The position numbers were made by a program, and so were the translations under genes. A stretch of DNA of 64,000 nucleotides. It comes from Luteibacter sp. UNCMF331Sha3.1 (GTDB lineage: Bacteria; Pseudomonadota; Gammaproteobacteria; Xanthomonadales; Rhodanobacteraceae). This document shows, piece by piece, positions 26,440 to 36,037 of the stretch (positions are counted from its first letter, which is position 1; every line of letters begins with the position of its first letter). The notes below the pieces were generated by a model. The model did not search any database and was not told the DNA's origin. It worked only from the letters and a program-made list of their open reading frames with translations. Location of the stretch: positions 244,558 through 308,557 of the forward strand of contig NZ_FOBU01000001.1 of assembly GCF_900109915.1 (NCBI RefSeq), given 5' to 3'.

Positions 26440-26516
26440 GAAAACGTTTTCTGCCCGTGGTATACCGATGAACGGTGCCGTTCACGCGACCCTTACATTA
26501 TCATGCAGGGTCGCGT
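26440..26516. promoter_or_regulatory. Three palindromes in the Fe-S carrier / asnS divergent region
   Basis: GAAAACGTTTTC (26440-26451) is a perfect palindrome with a CG centre, like LacI-family operators. GAACGG-TG-CCGTTC (26470-26483) is a second dyad. A third has 10-bp perfect arms ACGCGACCCT (26484-26493) and AGGGTCGCGT (26507-26516) around an AT-rich TACATTATCATGC core. The 121-bp gap is thus unusually rich in symmetry. Confidence 0.5.
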
Positions 26517-26560
26517 CCTTCGCGCCTTTACATGCGGCGCCTTTTCAGGAGTTTCAATCG

Positions 26561-27964
<1,404 letters not shown>

Positions 27965-27979
27965 AACCCCGAGACGATC

Positions 27980-28795
27980 ATGCCCCCTTACCTACCCCGT
28001 CTCCTGTTACTCGGCGCGACCCTCGTCGCGCTGGGTGCCTGCCGGAGCATCGTGCCGCCGAATTTCCGCCCGCCGGAAAACCCGACGAACACGATCGACA
28101 TCGCACGCAAGACGCTCGAAGGGGCGGCGCCCTGCTGCGGCAGCTTCGCCGACCTGTCCTACCAGGACATGCTTCCGTGGCAGCCGCAGCGTTTCGAGCT
28201 GAACAAAGACAGCCCCGTCGCCAATCTCAACGGCGACCGCAGCTACTTCCTCGCGTTCCGCCTGCCGCAGGGCGCGACGATGCCGTACACGATCGCGATG
28301 AAGTCCGAACTCAACGGCCGCTGGCTGAGTTCGAGCTACCTGTTCGCGCCCACCGTGGTGCTGCTCGACGACGCCTTCCAGCCGCTGCACTCGGAAGACA
28401 TCCAGCTGTGCGAGTACATCGGCTGGACGAACGAAACCACCGGCGCGTTCGGCAAGTTCAGGGTCGTCGACGACAAGGCCCGCTATCTCGTGGTGTACTC
28501 GTCGGCGAAACAGCAGAAAGGCCAGACGTACTGGGAGCAGTCGCCCACCACCTTCTCGGCGGAGGCGCCGGTGAAGATGAATCCGGCCGGCAGCTTCAAG
28601 ATCGCGCACGGACCCGACGGCGTGCTTTTCGTGGGCGTGCAGAACGACACCTACAAGCGCGCGATCAACAACGCCGTGTGCAAGCAGCCGCAGCAGGGCG
28701 ACGGCGTAATCCAGACGATCCGCAGCGTGGTTACCACCGACATCCTCGGTACCGATGCGCCGGAAACCAAGAAAGACAAGGAAAAGGGCAGCTGA
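27980..28795 (+). CDS. MalM-family lipoprotein
   Basis: 271 residues with a lipobox LVALGAC (Cys about 20). The body resembles MalM: PCCGSFADLSYQDM near residue 51, then SSYLFAPTVVLLDDAFQPL, ARYLVVYSSAKQQKGQ and YKRAINNAVCKQ, parallel to E. coli MalM VFAPNVLILDQN and NTAIKNAV. MalM is a periplasmic protein of unclear role in maltose operons; no maltose gene is here. Starts 15 bp after asnS and ends 7 bp before the next gene, so probably cotranscribed. Confidence 0.7.
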   Translation: MPPYLPRLLLLGATLVALGACRSIVPPNFRPPENPTNTIDIARKTLEGAAPCCGSFADLSYQDMLPWQPQRFELNKDSPVANLNGDRSYFLAFRLPQGATMPYTIAMKSELNGRWLSSSYLFAPTVVLLDDAFQPLHSEDIQLCEYIGWTNETTGAFGKFRVVDDKARYLVVYSSAKQQKGQTYWEQSPTTFSAEAPVKMNPAGSFKIAHGPDGVLFVGVQNDTYKRAINNAVCKQPQQGDGVIQTIRSVVTTDILGTDAPETKKDKEKGS

Positions 28796-28802
28796 TCTCG
28801 CC

Positions 28803-29135
28803 ATGGTGACCGCGGTCTATCTCTACCTCCTGTTGCTCCTGGGCGCCGTCGCGTTCTTCCTGGTGCACTTCGTCGCCCAGTGGCGCTTCACGGCGCTGCT
28901 GCGCGCGCGCTATCCCGATCAATGGAAGACGATCACCGAGGCCGACACCGGTCGGCCCAACGGTATGGCGAACTGGCTCCGCGTGCGTCGCGTGCTGCGC
29001 TCGGACGCGCCGGCGCTCTTCAACGACGCTGCGCTCGATCGCTGGCAGCGCTGGTGGCGGCTCGCGCCGTGGTTCGCCTGGCCGTGCTGGTTCGCCGCAA
29101 TGGCGATACAGTGGTGGGCGATGAAACAGGGCTGA
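28803..29135 (+). CDS. Small two-helix membrane protein
   Basis: 110 residues. One hydrophobic helix at the N-terminus (VYLYLLLLLGAVAFFLVHFVA), a charged middle (RFTALLRARYPDQWKTI...RPNGMANWLRVRRVLR) and a Trp-rich helix at the C-terminus (WFAWPCWFAAMAIQWW). The layout, with GRPNG...R near the middle, recalls UspB, but similarity is weak and I do not assign it. Tightly packed between the MalM-like gene (7 bp) and the SDR (34 bp). Confidence 0.7.
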   Translation: MVTAVYLYLLLLLGAVAFFLVHFVAQWRFTALLRARYPDQWKTITEADTGRPNGMANWLRVRRVLRSDAPALFNDAALDRWQRWWRLAPWFAWPCWFAAMAIQWWAMKQG

Positions 29136-29169
29136 CCCGCCCTACTCCACCCACCCAGGGAGCGAACGC

Positions 29170-29958
29170 ATGGATCTTCGTCTCACCGGTCGTCACGCGC
29201 TCGTCTGCGGCGCATCGCAAGGCCTTGGCCGCGCCACGGCGTTCGAACTCGCGGCACTCGGCGCCAGCGTCACGCTCCTGTCGCGCTCCGCCGATGCGCT
29301 CGCCGCGATCGCCGCCGAACTTCCCGCCACGCAGCCCGGGCAGACGCACGGGCACGTGGCCGTCGACATGCTCGATACGGATGCGCTCGCCGCGGCCGTG
29401 GCGGGCGTGGTCAGGAATCACGCCGTGCATATCCTCGTGAACAACAGCGGCGGGCCGCCGCCGGGACCGGTGTGGAGCGCCGAACCGGACGCGTTCATCA
29501 CCGCGTACCGGCAGCACGTGATCGCGGCGCAGGTCGCCACGCAGGCGTGCCTGCCCGGCATGCGCGAGGCGCATTACGGTCGCGTGATCAACATCATCTC
29601 GACTTCGGTGAAGGAACCGATTCCGAATCTCGGCGTGTCGAACACGGTGCGCGCAGCGATGGCCGGCTGGTCGAAGACGCTCGCATCCGAAGTCGCCTCC
29701 GACGGCATCACCGTCAACAACATCCTGCCTGGCTACACGCGCACGCCGCGCCTGGAGGCCCTCGTCGAGGCGAGCGTGAAGGCCGGCCGGACGCGCGACG
29801 AAGTCGAGCGCGGCCTGCTCGCCACGGTGCCCGCGGCGCGTTTCGCCGAACCCGCGGAAGTGGCCGCCGCGATCGCGTTCCTCGCCTCGCCGGCCGCCGG
29901 CTACATCACCGGCGTCAGCATCCCGATCGACGGCGGCCGCACCCGCGGCCTGAACTGA
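29170..29958 (+). CDS. Short-chain dehydrogenase family protein lacking the YxxxK motif
   Basis: 262 residues with an SDR fold: GASQGLGRA near residue 14 (NAD(P) motif), NNSGGPPPG in place of NNAG, INIISTS with the catalytic-serine position, then GVSNTVRAAMAGW where YxxxK is expected. Both Tyr and Lys are replaced (Ser and Arg by alignment). LPGYTRTPR and VSIPIDGG are typical SDR C-terminal segments. A non-reductase or altered chemistry is possible. Lies 7 bp before the semialdehyde dehydrogenase, so likely part of the aminomuconate module. Confidence 0.85.
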   Translation: MDLRLTGRHALVCGASQGLGRATAFELAALGASVTLLSRSADALAAIAAELPATQPGQTHGHVAVDMLDTDALAAAVAGVVRNHAVHILVNNSGGPPPGPVWSAEPDAFITAYRQHVIAAQVATQACLPGMREAHYGRVINIISTSVKEPIPNLGVSNTVRAAMAGWSKTLASEVASDGITVNNILPGYTRTPRLEALVEASVKAGRTRDEVERGLLATVPAARFAEPAEVAAAIAFLASPAAGYITGVSIPIDGGRTRGLN

Positions 29959-29965
29959 GGCCGGC

Positions 29966-31417
29966 ATGCACGCACTCGCCAACCTGATCGACGGTCGTTC
30001 GCGCGCACCGCGCGCCGGCGGTTACCTCGACGTCGTGGAGCCGGCCACCGGCCAGACGTTCGCGCGCTGCCCCGATTCCGACGCCACCGATGTCGCCGAT
30101 GCCGTGGCCGCGGCCGCGCGCGCCGCGGAGGGTTGGGCACGCACGCCCGCGGACGTCCGCGCACGATGCCTGCACCGGCTCGCGGATGCCATCGAGGCGC
30201 GCCTCGAACCTTTCGCGGCCGCCGAATCGCAGGACAGCGGCAAGCCTCTCGCGCTGGCCCGTTCCCTCGACATTCCGCGCGCCATCGCCAACCTGCGCTT
30301 CTTCGCCGCGGCCGCGGTGCAGTTCGGCGGCGAATCGCACGCCATGGAGCACGGCGCCATCAATTACACGCTGCGCCTGCCGCTGGGCGTGGTGGGCTGC
30401 ATCAGCCCGTGGAACCTCCCGCTCTACCTGTTCACGTGGAAGATCGCGCCGGCGCTCGCGGCCGGGAATACCGTCGTGGCGAAGCCGTCCGAGGTGACGC
30501 CGTACACGGCTTGGCTCCTCGGCACATTGCTGGACGAGGCCGGTTTCCCGCCGGGCGTGCTCAATATCGTGCACGGTACCGGCCCGGTCGTCGGCGAGGC
30601 GATCGTCACGCACGACGCGGTCAAGGCGATTTCGTTCACCGGCAGCACGCGCACCGGCGTTGCCATCGCGTCGGCGGCGGCGCAGCGGCTGAAGAAGGTG
30701 TCGCTCGAACTCGGCGGCAAGAATCCCGCCATCGTCTTCGACGACTTCGATTTCAGCGACGCGTCCATGGCGACGATCGTACGCTCGGGCTTCGCGAATC
30801 AGGGCGAGATCTGCCTGTGCGGCTCGCGCCTGCTCGTGCAGCGGACGATCTACGAGCGCTTTCGCGAAGCGTATCTCGAGCGCGTGCGCGCCCTGCGCGT
30901 GGGCGACCCGCTCGACGCGTCGAGCCAGCTCGGCGCCCTGGTGTCCGGAGCGCATTTCGCGAAGGTCATGGGCTGCATCGATCGCGCCCGGACGGAAGGC
31001 GGCACGATACTGACCGGTGGACGCCGGGTCGATGTCGAAGGGCGCTGCGCGGCCGGCTGGTTCGTCGAGCCCACCGTCATCGAAGGGCTGGCGCCGCATG
31101 CCGCGACGAACCAGGAAGAAATCTTCGGTCCGGTCGTCACGCTCATCCCGTTCGACACCGAAGCCGAGGCGCTGGCGATCGCCAACGGCACGCCCTACGG
31201 TCTCGCGGCTTCCGTGTGGACGCGCGACGTCGCCCGCGCGCACCGTTTCGGGGCGAAACTCGATGTCGGTATCGTCTGGGTGAACTGCTGGATGCTGCGC
31301 GACCTTCGCACGCCATTCGGTGGCAGCAAGCAATCGGGGGTCGGCCGCGAAGGCGGATTCGAGGCCATGCGTTTCTTCACCGAAGCCAGGAACATCTGCA
31401 TCGATCATGGGCAATGA
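29966..31417 (+). CDS. 2-aminomuconate/2-hydroxymuconate semialdehyde dehydrogenase-like ALDH
   Basis: 483 residues. Aldehyde dehydrogenase with SPWNLPLYLFTWKIAPALAAGN, SFTGSTRTG, LELGGKNPAIVF (catalytic Glu), NQGEICLCGSR (catalytic Cys) and EEIFGPVVTL. The ICLC active-site context and the C-terminal RTPFGGSKQSGVGREGG are those of the muconic-semialdehyde group (ALDH8-like; AmnC/NbaE). Immediately followed, with an 11-nt overlap, by a RidA-family gene, as in aminomuconate branches of tryptophan and aminophenol catabolism. Dioxygenase and decarboxylase genes are not in the window. Confidence 0.85.
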   Translation: MHALANLIDGRSRAPRAGGYLDVVEPATGQTFARCPDSDATDVADAVAAAARAAEGWARTPADVRARCLHRLADAIEARLEPFAAAESQDSGKPLALARSLDIPRAIANLRFFAAAAVQFGGESHAMEHGAINYTLRLPLGVVGCISPWNLPLYLFTWKIAPALAAGNTVVAKPSEVTPYTAWLLGTLLDEAGFPPGVLNIVHGTGPVVGEAIVTHDAVKAISFTGSTRTGVAIASAAAQRLKKVSLELGGKNPAIVFDDFDFSDASMATIVRSGFANQGEICLCGSRLLVQRTIYERFREAYLERVRALRVGDPLDASSQLGALVSGAHFAKVMGCIDRARTEGGTILTGGRRVDVEGRCAAGWFVEPTVIEGLAPHAATNQEEIFGPVVTLIPFDTEAEALAIANGTPYGLAASVWTRDVARAHRFGAKLDVGIVWVNCWMLRDLRTPFGGSKQSGVGREGGFEAMRFFTEARNICIDHGQ

Positions 31418-31832
31418 CGTCATCCGCGCCGACGGCGCACCGGCGCCGGTCGGCGCCTACCCGCATGCACGCCGCGTCGGACAGCTTCTGTTCCTGTCCG
31501 GCATCGGTCCACGGGTACCGGGCAGCAACGCGATCCCAGGCAACGTCGTGGACGCGTCCGGCGCGCTCGTGTCGCACGATATCGAGGCGCAATGCCGCCA
31601 GGTGTTCGCCAACGTGCGCGCGGTGCTGGAGGCCAGCGGCGCGCGGTTCGAAGACCTCGTGGACGTGACCGTCTATCTCACCGACATGGCGGGCGATTTC
31701 GCGACGTACAACCGGCTGTACGCGGAAGCGTTCGCGGGCGTCGATGCGTGCCGTACCACGGTCGAGGTCAACGCGTTGCCGACCGCGATCGCCATCGAGC
31801 TCAAGTGCGTGGCGGCACTGGGCAGCACGTGA
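31407..31832 (+). CDS. RidA-family protein, probable 2-aminomuconate deaminase
   Basis: 141 residues from ATG 31407, overlapping the dehydrogenase stop. RidA/YjgF fold: APVGAYPHARRVGQLLFLSG, QVFANVRAVLEASGARFEDLVDVTVYLTDMAGDFATYNRLYAEAF and the signature CRTTVEVNALP with the substrate-binding Arg. The long insertion after LSGIGPR and the ALDH partner favour the AmnD/NbaF 2-aminomuconate deaminase type over housekeeping imine hydrolase. Final gene of the asnS-led plus-strand run. Confidence 0.8.
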   Translation: MGNDVIRADGAPAPVGAYPHARRVGQLLFLSGIGPRVPGSNAIPGNVVDASGALVSHDIEAQCRQVFANVRAVLEASGARFEDLVDVTVYLTDMAGDFATYNRLYAEAFAGVDACRTTVEVNALPTAIAIELKCVAALGST

Positions 31833-31843
31833 AACGCCCGGTG

Positions 31844-31867
31844 AGAGCCAGCCTGCTGGCTCCCACC
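31844..31867. repeat. Compact REP-like palindrome
   Basis: GAGCCAGC and GCTGGCTC, 8-bp perfect arms around a short centre, flanked by degenerate GTGAGA/TCCCAC ends, in the 37-bp convergent gap between ridA and the HutG-like gene. Confidence 0.75.
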
Positions 31868-31869
31868 GG

Positions 31870-32646
31870 TCAGCCGAGGCACACCTTCAGCAGATCGCCG
31901 ATCACCATCTGCACGTTCGCGGCCTGTTTCGGCAGGTATTCGAAGGTGTCCTCGTCCATGTAGTTAAGCTGGGCGAGCTCGAGCTGCACGGCATCGATGC
32001 CCTCGTCGGGCCTGCCGTAGTGCCGCGTGATGTAGCCACCCTTGAAACGGCCGTTCACGGCGTGCGTGTAGTCGCCTTGCGCATCCAGCACCGCGGCGAG
32101 CCTCGCCTGCAACGCCGGCGAGCAACTGGCGCCATCGGCCGTACCGAGATTGAAATCCGGAAGGCGGCCCTCGAACAGCATCGGCACGTGGCTGCGGATA
32201 GAGTGCCCTTCCCACAACACGACGCGCCCGTGCAGCTTGCGCAGGCGACGCAGCTCGTCGAGCAACGCCGCGTGATACGGCTTCCACCAGCGCTTGACGC
32301 GATCCGCGATCTCGTCGGCATCCGGCTCGGCACCGGGACGGTAGATGGCCTCGCCGCTGAAGAGCTGCGTCGGCACGAGGCCCGTCTCGTTCTGGCCGGG
32401 ATAGAGCGGATGGCCGTCCGCCGGACGATTCAGGTCCACCACGTAGCGTGAGGCGAACGGCTTGATCACGCTCGCGCCCATCGCACGTGCGAAATCGTAC
32501 AGCTCCGCGACGTGCCAGTCGGTGTCCGGGCTGCGGCGCGCGGGGCGCTTCATGCGCGCGGCCACGTCGTCGGGGATCGCGCTGCCGTTGTGCGGCAGGC
32601 TGATCAGGAGCGGCGCGGTGCCGCGGTGCAGGGTATACGGGGTCAT
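31870..32646 (-). CDS. N-formylglutamate amidohydrolase (HutG-like)
   Basis: 258 residues from ATG 32646; the frame remains open upstream, but that stretch overlaps the reductase gene. Family features: LLISLPHNGSAIP, RSPDTDWHVAELYDFA, SRYVVDLNRP, LWEGHSIRSHVP, and GGYITRHYGRPDEGIDAVQLELAQLNYMDE. HutG hydrolyses N-formylglutamate to glutamate and formate at the end of one histidine degradation route. No other hut gene is near, so an unrelated physiological role is possible. Confidence 0.88.
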   Translation of the reverse strand: MTPYTLHRGTAPLLISLPHNGSAIPDDVAARMKRPARRSPDTDWHVAELYDFARAMGASVIKPFASRYVVDLNRPADGHPLYPGQNETGLVPTQLFSGEAIYRPGAEPDADEIADRVKRWWKPYHAALLDELRRLRKLHGRVVLWEGHSIRSHVPMLFEGRLPDFNLGTADGASCSPALQARLAAVLDAQGDYTHAVNGRFKGGYITRHYGRPDEGIDAVQLELAQLNYMDEDTFEYLPKQAANVQMVIGDLLKVCLG

Positions 32647-32662
32647 GGTGCGAGTGTAACGC

Positions 32663-34024
32663 TCATCCGGGTACGCGATCTCCCAGCAGGACCATCTCTT
32701 CGGCGGAGGTCGGATGGATGGCCAGCGTCGCGTCGAAGTCGGCCTTCGTCGCACCCATCTTGATGGCGACGGCGAAGCCCTGGAGGATCTCGTCCACGCC
32801 CGGTCCGAGCATCTGCATGCCGACGACCCGCGAGTCCTCACCGACGCAGATGAGCTTGAACCGCGTGGTGATGGGACGGTGCGCCAGCGCCAGTTGCATC
32901 GGCACGAAGGACTGCTTGTACAGGTGCACGTCGGCACCGTACCGCTCGCGCGCCTGCTGCTCGTTCATGCCGATGGTGCCCAGCGGCGGGTGCGAGAACA
33001 CCACGCTCGGGATGTTGTGGTAATCGAGCTTCGACTCCGCCTTGCCGGCGAAAAGGCGGTCGGCGAGCTTGCGTCCCGCCGCCACCGCCACCGGCGTCAG
33101 CTGCATGCGCGGCGTCACATCGCCGATCGCGTAGACACCCGGCACGCTGGTGTTCTGGTAGTCGTCGATCGCGATGAACCCTTCCGCGTCCGTGGCGACG
33201 CCGACCCGTCCCAGGTCCAGCGACGCCGTGTTCGCGTGCCGACCGACGGCCCAGATCACGGCGTCGTACGGGCCGGGGCGATCGCCGGTATCGCAATCGA
33301 GCATCAGCACGCCGTCCTTTTCGTGCACCGCCTCGATCTGGCAGCGGTAGTGGATGCGGATGCCATGCTGGCGCATCTCGTCGCCGAGCCCATAGGCCAT
33401 TTCTTCGTCGAAGTCGCTCATCAGCCGGCCACGCACGAACACGTCCACGTCGCTGCCCAGCGCGCGAAGCACACCGGCGAGTTCGACGGCGATATACCCG
33501 CCGCCGACGATAGCCGTGCGCCGCGGGCAGGCGCGCAGGTCGAAGAAGCCATCCGACGTCATGCCGAGGTCGAACCCCGGTTTGTCGAGGCGATTGGCCG
33601 ACGAGCCCGTGGCCACGATCACGTGCGGCGCCGTGAGCTCGCGATCGCCCGCCCGAATACGATCCGGCGCGAGAAAGCGGCCCATGGCCTTCACGAGCGT
33701 GACGTGCCCGTTATCGAGCGTCTGCCTGTACTTCGTGTGGATACGATCGATGTAGGCGTCGCGTCGCTCGATGAAGCGCGGCCAGTCGAGGCTGCCGGGT
33801 TTATCGGTGAACCCATAGTCGACCGCGATGTATTGCGCCTCGGCCATCTGCGCGGCGTACCACATGGCTTTCTTGGGGACGCAGCCGACGTTGACGCACG
33901 TGCCGCCGAGCTCGCCCGGTTCGATCAGGGCGACCTTCGCGCCGTGCTTCGACGCTCGTATCGCCGCGCCCAGACCGCCCGAGCCGCCGCCGATCACGAT
34001 GAGGTCGAACGATTCCACGGTCAT
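32663..34024 (-). CDS. gor: Glutathione-disulfide reductase
   Basis: 453 residues from ATG 34024 (MTVESFDLIVIGGGSGG). FAD motif GGGSGGLGAA, redox-active pair in GGTCVNVGCVPKK, NAD(P) motif GGGYIAVELAG, second FAD motif YAIGDVTPRMQLTPVA, and the C-terminal catalytic HPTSAEE. The combination and length are those of gammaproteobacterial Gor, which keeps glutathione reduced with NADPH. Sixteen bp upstream of the HutG-like gene, same strand; divergent from the NlpC/P60 gene. Confidence 0.93.
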   Translation of the reverse strand: MTVESFDLIVIGGGSGGLGAAIRASKHGAKVALIEPGELGGTCVNVGCVPKKAMWYAAQMAEAQYIAVDYGFTDKPGSLDWPRFIERRDAYIDRIHTKYRQTLDNGHVTLVKAMGRFLAPDRIRAGDRELTAPHVIVATGSSANRLDKPGFDLGMTSDGFFDLRACPRRTAIVGGGYIAVELAGVLRALGSDVDVFVRGRLMSDFDEEMAYGLGDEMRQHGIRIHYRCQIEAVHEKDGVLMLDCDTGDRPGPYDAVIWAVGRHANTASLDLGRVGVATDAEGFIAIDDYQNTSVPGVYAIGDVTPRMQLTPVAVAAGRKLADRLFAGKAESKLDYHNIPSVVFSHPPLGTIGMNEQQARERYGADVHLYKQSFVPMQLALAHRPITTRFKLICVGEDSRVVGMQMLGPGVDEILQGFAVAIKMGATKADFDATLAIHPTSAEEMVLLGDRVPG

Positions 34025-34200
34025 GCGCCGCTCCAGGGCTGGAAAAGATCGACCGTAGCAGATGGGTCGGGCCGGACGCATGCAGCCGATTGCCGCGTCT
34101 CGCCTGTCTCCGCGATAAATTCGCGCGGTTTCACAGGCATTCCTTGCAACCCATTGATTTGATAACCTCGGCTGGCCGCTCCTTACAGGGGAAACGCCCG

Positions 34201-34773
34201 ATGTTCCGTTCCACCCGTCCCGCCCTGCCACGCAACAGCCTTCCGATGCTCGCGGCCGCTGGCCTGGCGCTGCTTCTGGCCGCCTGCGGAAGCGCTCCGC
34301 ACAAACCTTCTTCGTCGCAGAAGCGCAACCCGGCGTCGGCCGTGCCGATCGCGAAGAATCTCGGCTGGTCCACCCGCCCGGCCGACGCCCCGCCGGCCGA
34401 TGCGGCCAACGACGTGCTCTTTCGCGCCATCGGCCTCGTGGGAACGCCCTATCGCTGGGGCGGCAATACCCCACAGGGCGGCTTCGACTGCAGCGGCCTC
34501 ATCAACTACATCTACCTCACGTCGACCGGCCTGCGCCTGCCCCGTACCTCCGCCGAGATGGCCGCGCTCGACAAGCCGAAGGTCGGCGAGGAAGACCTCG
34601 CGAGCGGCGACCTCGTGTTCTTTGGCCGGGGCCACGTGACCCATGTCGGGGTTTACGTGGGAAAGGGTCGATTCGTACACGCCCCGAACTCCGGCGGTAC
34701 GGTACGTTTGGACGACCTCGACGGCGCGTACTGGAAAGAAAACTTCGCCTACGGCAGGCGCGTCCTGAACTGA
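34201..34773 (+). CDS. NlpC/P60 family lipoprotein
   Basis: 190 residues from ATG 34201. Lipobox LLLAACGS (Cys29). NlpC/P60 catalytic triad: Cys97 in GGFDCSGLI, His148 in HVTHVGVYVG, and His160 in FVHAPNSG. Preceded by GTPYRWGGNTP. These enzymes cleave D-gamma-glutamyl-diaminopimelate bonds in peptidoglycan stems. Anchored lipoprotein form resembles Spr/MepS. A 125-bp gap separates it from ohr. Confidence 0.93.
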   Translation: MFRSTRPALPRNSLPMLAAAGLALLLAACGSAPHKPSSSQKRNPASAVPIAKNLGWSTRPADAPPADAANDVLFRAIGLVGTPYRWGGNTPQGGFDCSGLINYIYLTSTGLRLPRTSAEMAALDKPKVGEEDLASGDLVFFGRGHVTHVGVYVGKGRFVHAPNSGGTVRLDDLDGAYWKENFAYGRRVLN

Positions 34774-34806
34774 ACGGACGGCAACGGGCCCGGAGGCTGT
34801 CGACAA

Positions 34807-34828
34807 ATTGAATTGCGCGCGATTCAAT
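34807..34828. promoter_or_regulatory. Inverted repeat upstream of ohr (candidate OhrR/MarR-type operator)
   Basis: ATTGAAT (34807-34813) and ATTCAAT (34822-34828) are perfect 7-bp arms around TGCGCGCG, 71 bp upstream of the Ohr start. The left side reads ACAAATTGAATTGC, similar in style to AT-rich OhrR operators. No ohrR gene lies in the window. Confidence 0.5.
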
Positions 34829-34898
34829 CGTGTGCTCTTATAGCACCACGGCCGGCAACTCCGTGCCGCCATCCCCTGTAGACGAGAAGGACACTGCA

Positions 34899-35393
34899 AT
34901 GAGCAACGCTTCCAAGTTCGATGGCACGATCTCCCAGTTCGACGGCGACCAGCTCTACTTCGTCAAGGCGAAGGTCGAAGGCGGCCGCACCGGTCACGGC
35001 GAAACCCAAGGCGACGATACCCTGAAGGTGGACCTGCGCCTGCCGAAGTCGATGGGCGGCAATGGCGGCGGCAACAATCCCGAACAGCTCTTCGCCGTCG
35101 GTTATGCCGCGTGCTTCGAAGGCGCCGTGCGTTTCGTCGCGGGCAATCAGAAGGTCAAGACCGACGGCGTGGGCGTGGACAGCGAAGTGCAGCTCGGCAA
35201 GCGCAAGGACGGCAAGGGTTTCGCCATCCGCGCCAAGCTCGACGTGCACCTGCCGACGCTGAAGGACAACCCGGCCAAGGCCAAGGCGATCGTGCTCGAA
35301 GCGCACAACGACGTCTGCCCGTATTCGCACGCGACCCACGGCAACATCGACGTGGAGATCACGGTGAACGGCGCGAAGGTCTATCCGGCCTGA
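34899..35393 (+). CDS. Organic hydroperoxide resistance protein (Ohr/OsmC family)
   Basis: 164 residues from ATG 34899, with GAGAAGGA upstream. The two redox cysteines are in GYAACFEGAVRF (Cys72) and DVCPYSHATHGN (Cys140). The NPEQLFAVGYAACF block, order and spacing are those of Ohr, which reduces organic hydroperoxides with a lipoyl-dithiol partner. It is longer than typical Ohr (about 140) because of an N-terminal extension and an inserted HGETQGDDTL loop. An operator-like dyad lies upstream; a bidirectional terminator follows. Confidence 0.9.
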   Translation: MSNASKFDGTISQFDGDQLYFVKAKVEGGRTGHGETQGDDTLKVDLRLPKSMGGNGGGNNPEQLFAVGYAACFEGAVRFVAGNQKVKTDGVGVDSEVQLGKRKDGKGFAIRAKLDVHLPTLKDNPAKAKAIVLEAHNDVCPYSHATHGNIDVEITVNGAKVYPA

Positions 35394-35411
35394 TCACGGC
35401 TCGCAGATAAG

Positions 35412-35446
35412 AAAAAAGGCGCCGGGTTCCCCCGGCGCCTTTTTTT
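35412..35446. terminator. Bidirectional terminator between ohr and slyD
   Basis: Stem GGCGCCGGG / CCCGGCGCC with loop TTCC, A6 on the left and T7 on the right (35412-35446), serving both converging genes. Confidence 0.92.
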
Positions 35447-35450
35447 GTGG

Positions 35451-35473
35451 GTGGGAGCCAGCCTGGCTCCACC
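35451..35473. repeat. Short REP-like palindrome
   Basis: GTGGGAGCCAGCCTGGCTCC: GGAGCCAG and CTGGCTCC pair as a compact hairpin directly after the terminator, in the ohr/slyD convergent gap. Confidence 0.8.
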
Positions 35474-35495
35474 GACCGATCGGATACGCACGCTG

Positions 35496-35984
35496 TCAGT
35501 GGGCCGCGTCGCCGTTCGGGTGCGCGTGGCCGTGGGCGAGTTCCTCTTCCGAAGCGTCGCGGACGGTCTGCACGTCGATGTTGAAGTTCAGGGTCTTGCC
35601 GGCCATGGGGTGGTTCTGGTCGATGTCGACGACGCTGGAACCCACCTTCTGCACCACCACGGCGCGCTGGCCGCCTTCCTTCATCGTCAGCACGGTGGTG
35701 TCGCCCGCCTTGAGGCCCTTGCCCTGGTTCGGGAAGTACTTCTTCGGCACGCGCTGGGTCATGCCTTCCTGACGCTCGCCGTAACCCTGGTCCGGCGCGA
35801 TCTCGAGGTCGACCTTGTCGCCGGCGGACTTGCCTTCGAGGCCGGCTTCCATGCCCGGAATGAGCTGGCCGTGCCCGAGCAGGATCCACAGCGGCTCGCC
35901 GGCATCGTGCGAGCTTTCGACCTTCTCGCCGTTGACGGAAAGGGTGTAGTGGAACGAGATGACCTTGTCCTTGCCAGCCTGCAT
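35496..35984 (-). CDS. slyD: SlyD-type FKBP peptidyl-prolyl isomerase
   Basis: 162 residues from ATG 35984. FKBP core VISFHYTLSVNGEKVESSHDAGEPLWILLGHGQLIPGMEAGLEGKSAGD, insert-in-flap domain (VPKKYFPNQGKGLKAGDTTVL...VVDIDQNHPMAGKTLNF), and a His-bearing tail (ELAHGHAHPNGDAAH) that could bind nickel weakly. Cytoplasmic foldase and chaperone. The open frame continues upstream into the MFS gene region and is not used. Confidence 0.92.
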   Translation of the reverse strand: MQAGKDKVISFHYTLSVNGEKVESSHDAGEPLWILLGHGQLIPGMEAGLEGKSAGDKVDLEIAPDQGYGERQEGMTQRVPKKYFPNQGKGLKAGDTTVLTMKEGGQRAVVVQKVGSSVVDIDQNHPMAGKTLNFNIDVQTVRDASEEELAHGHAHPNGDAAH

Positions 35985-36037
35985 GTCGGGTTCTACCAGA
36001 GTTAAAGGCGGGATTTTAGCCGTGGACGGGCCCGGCG

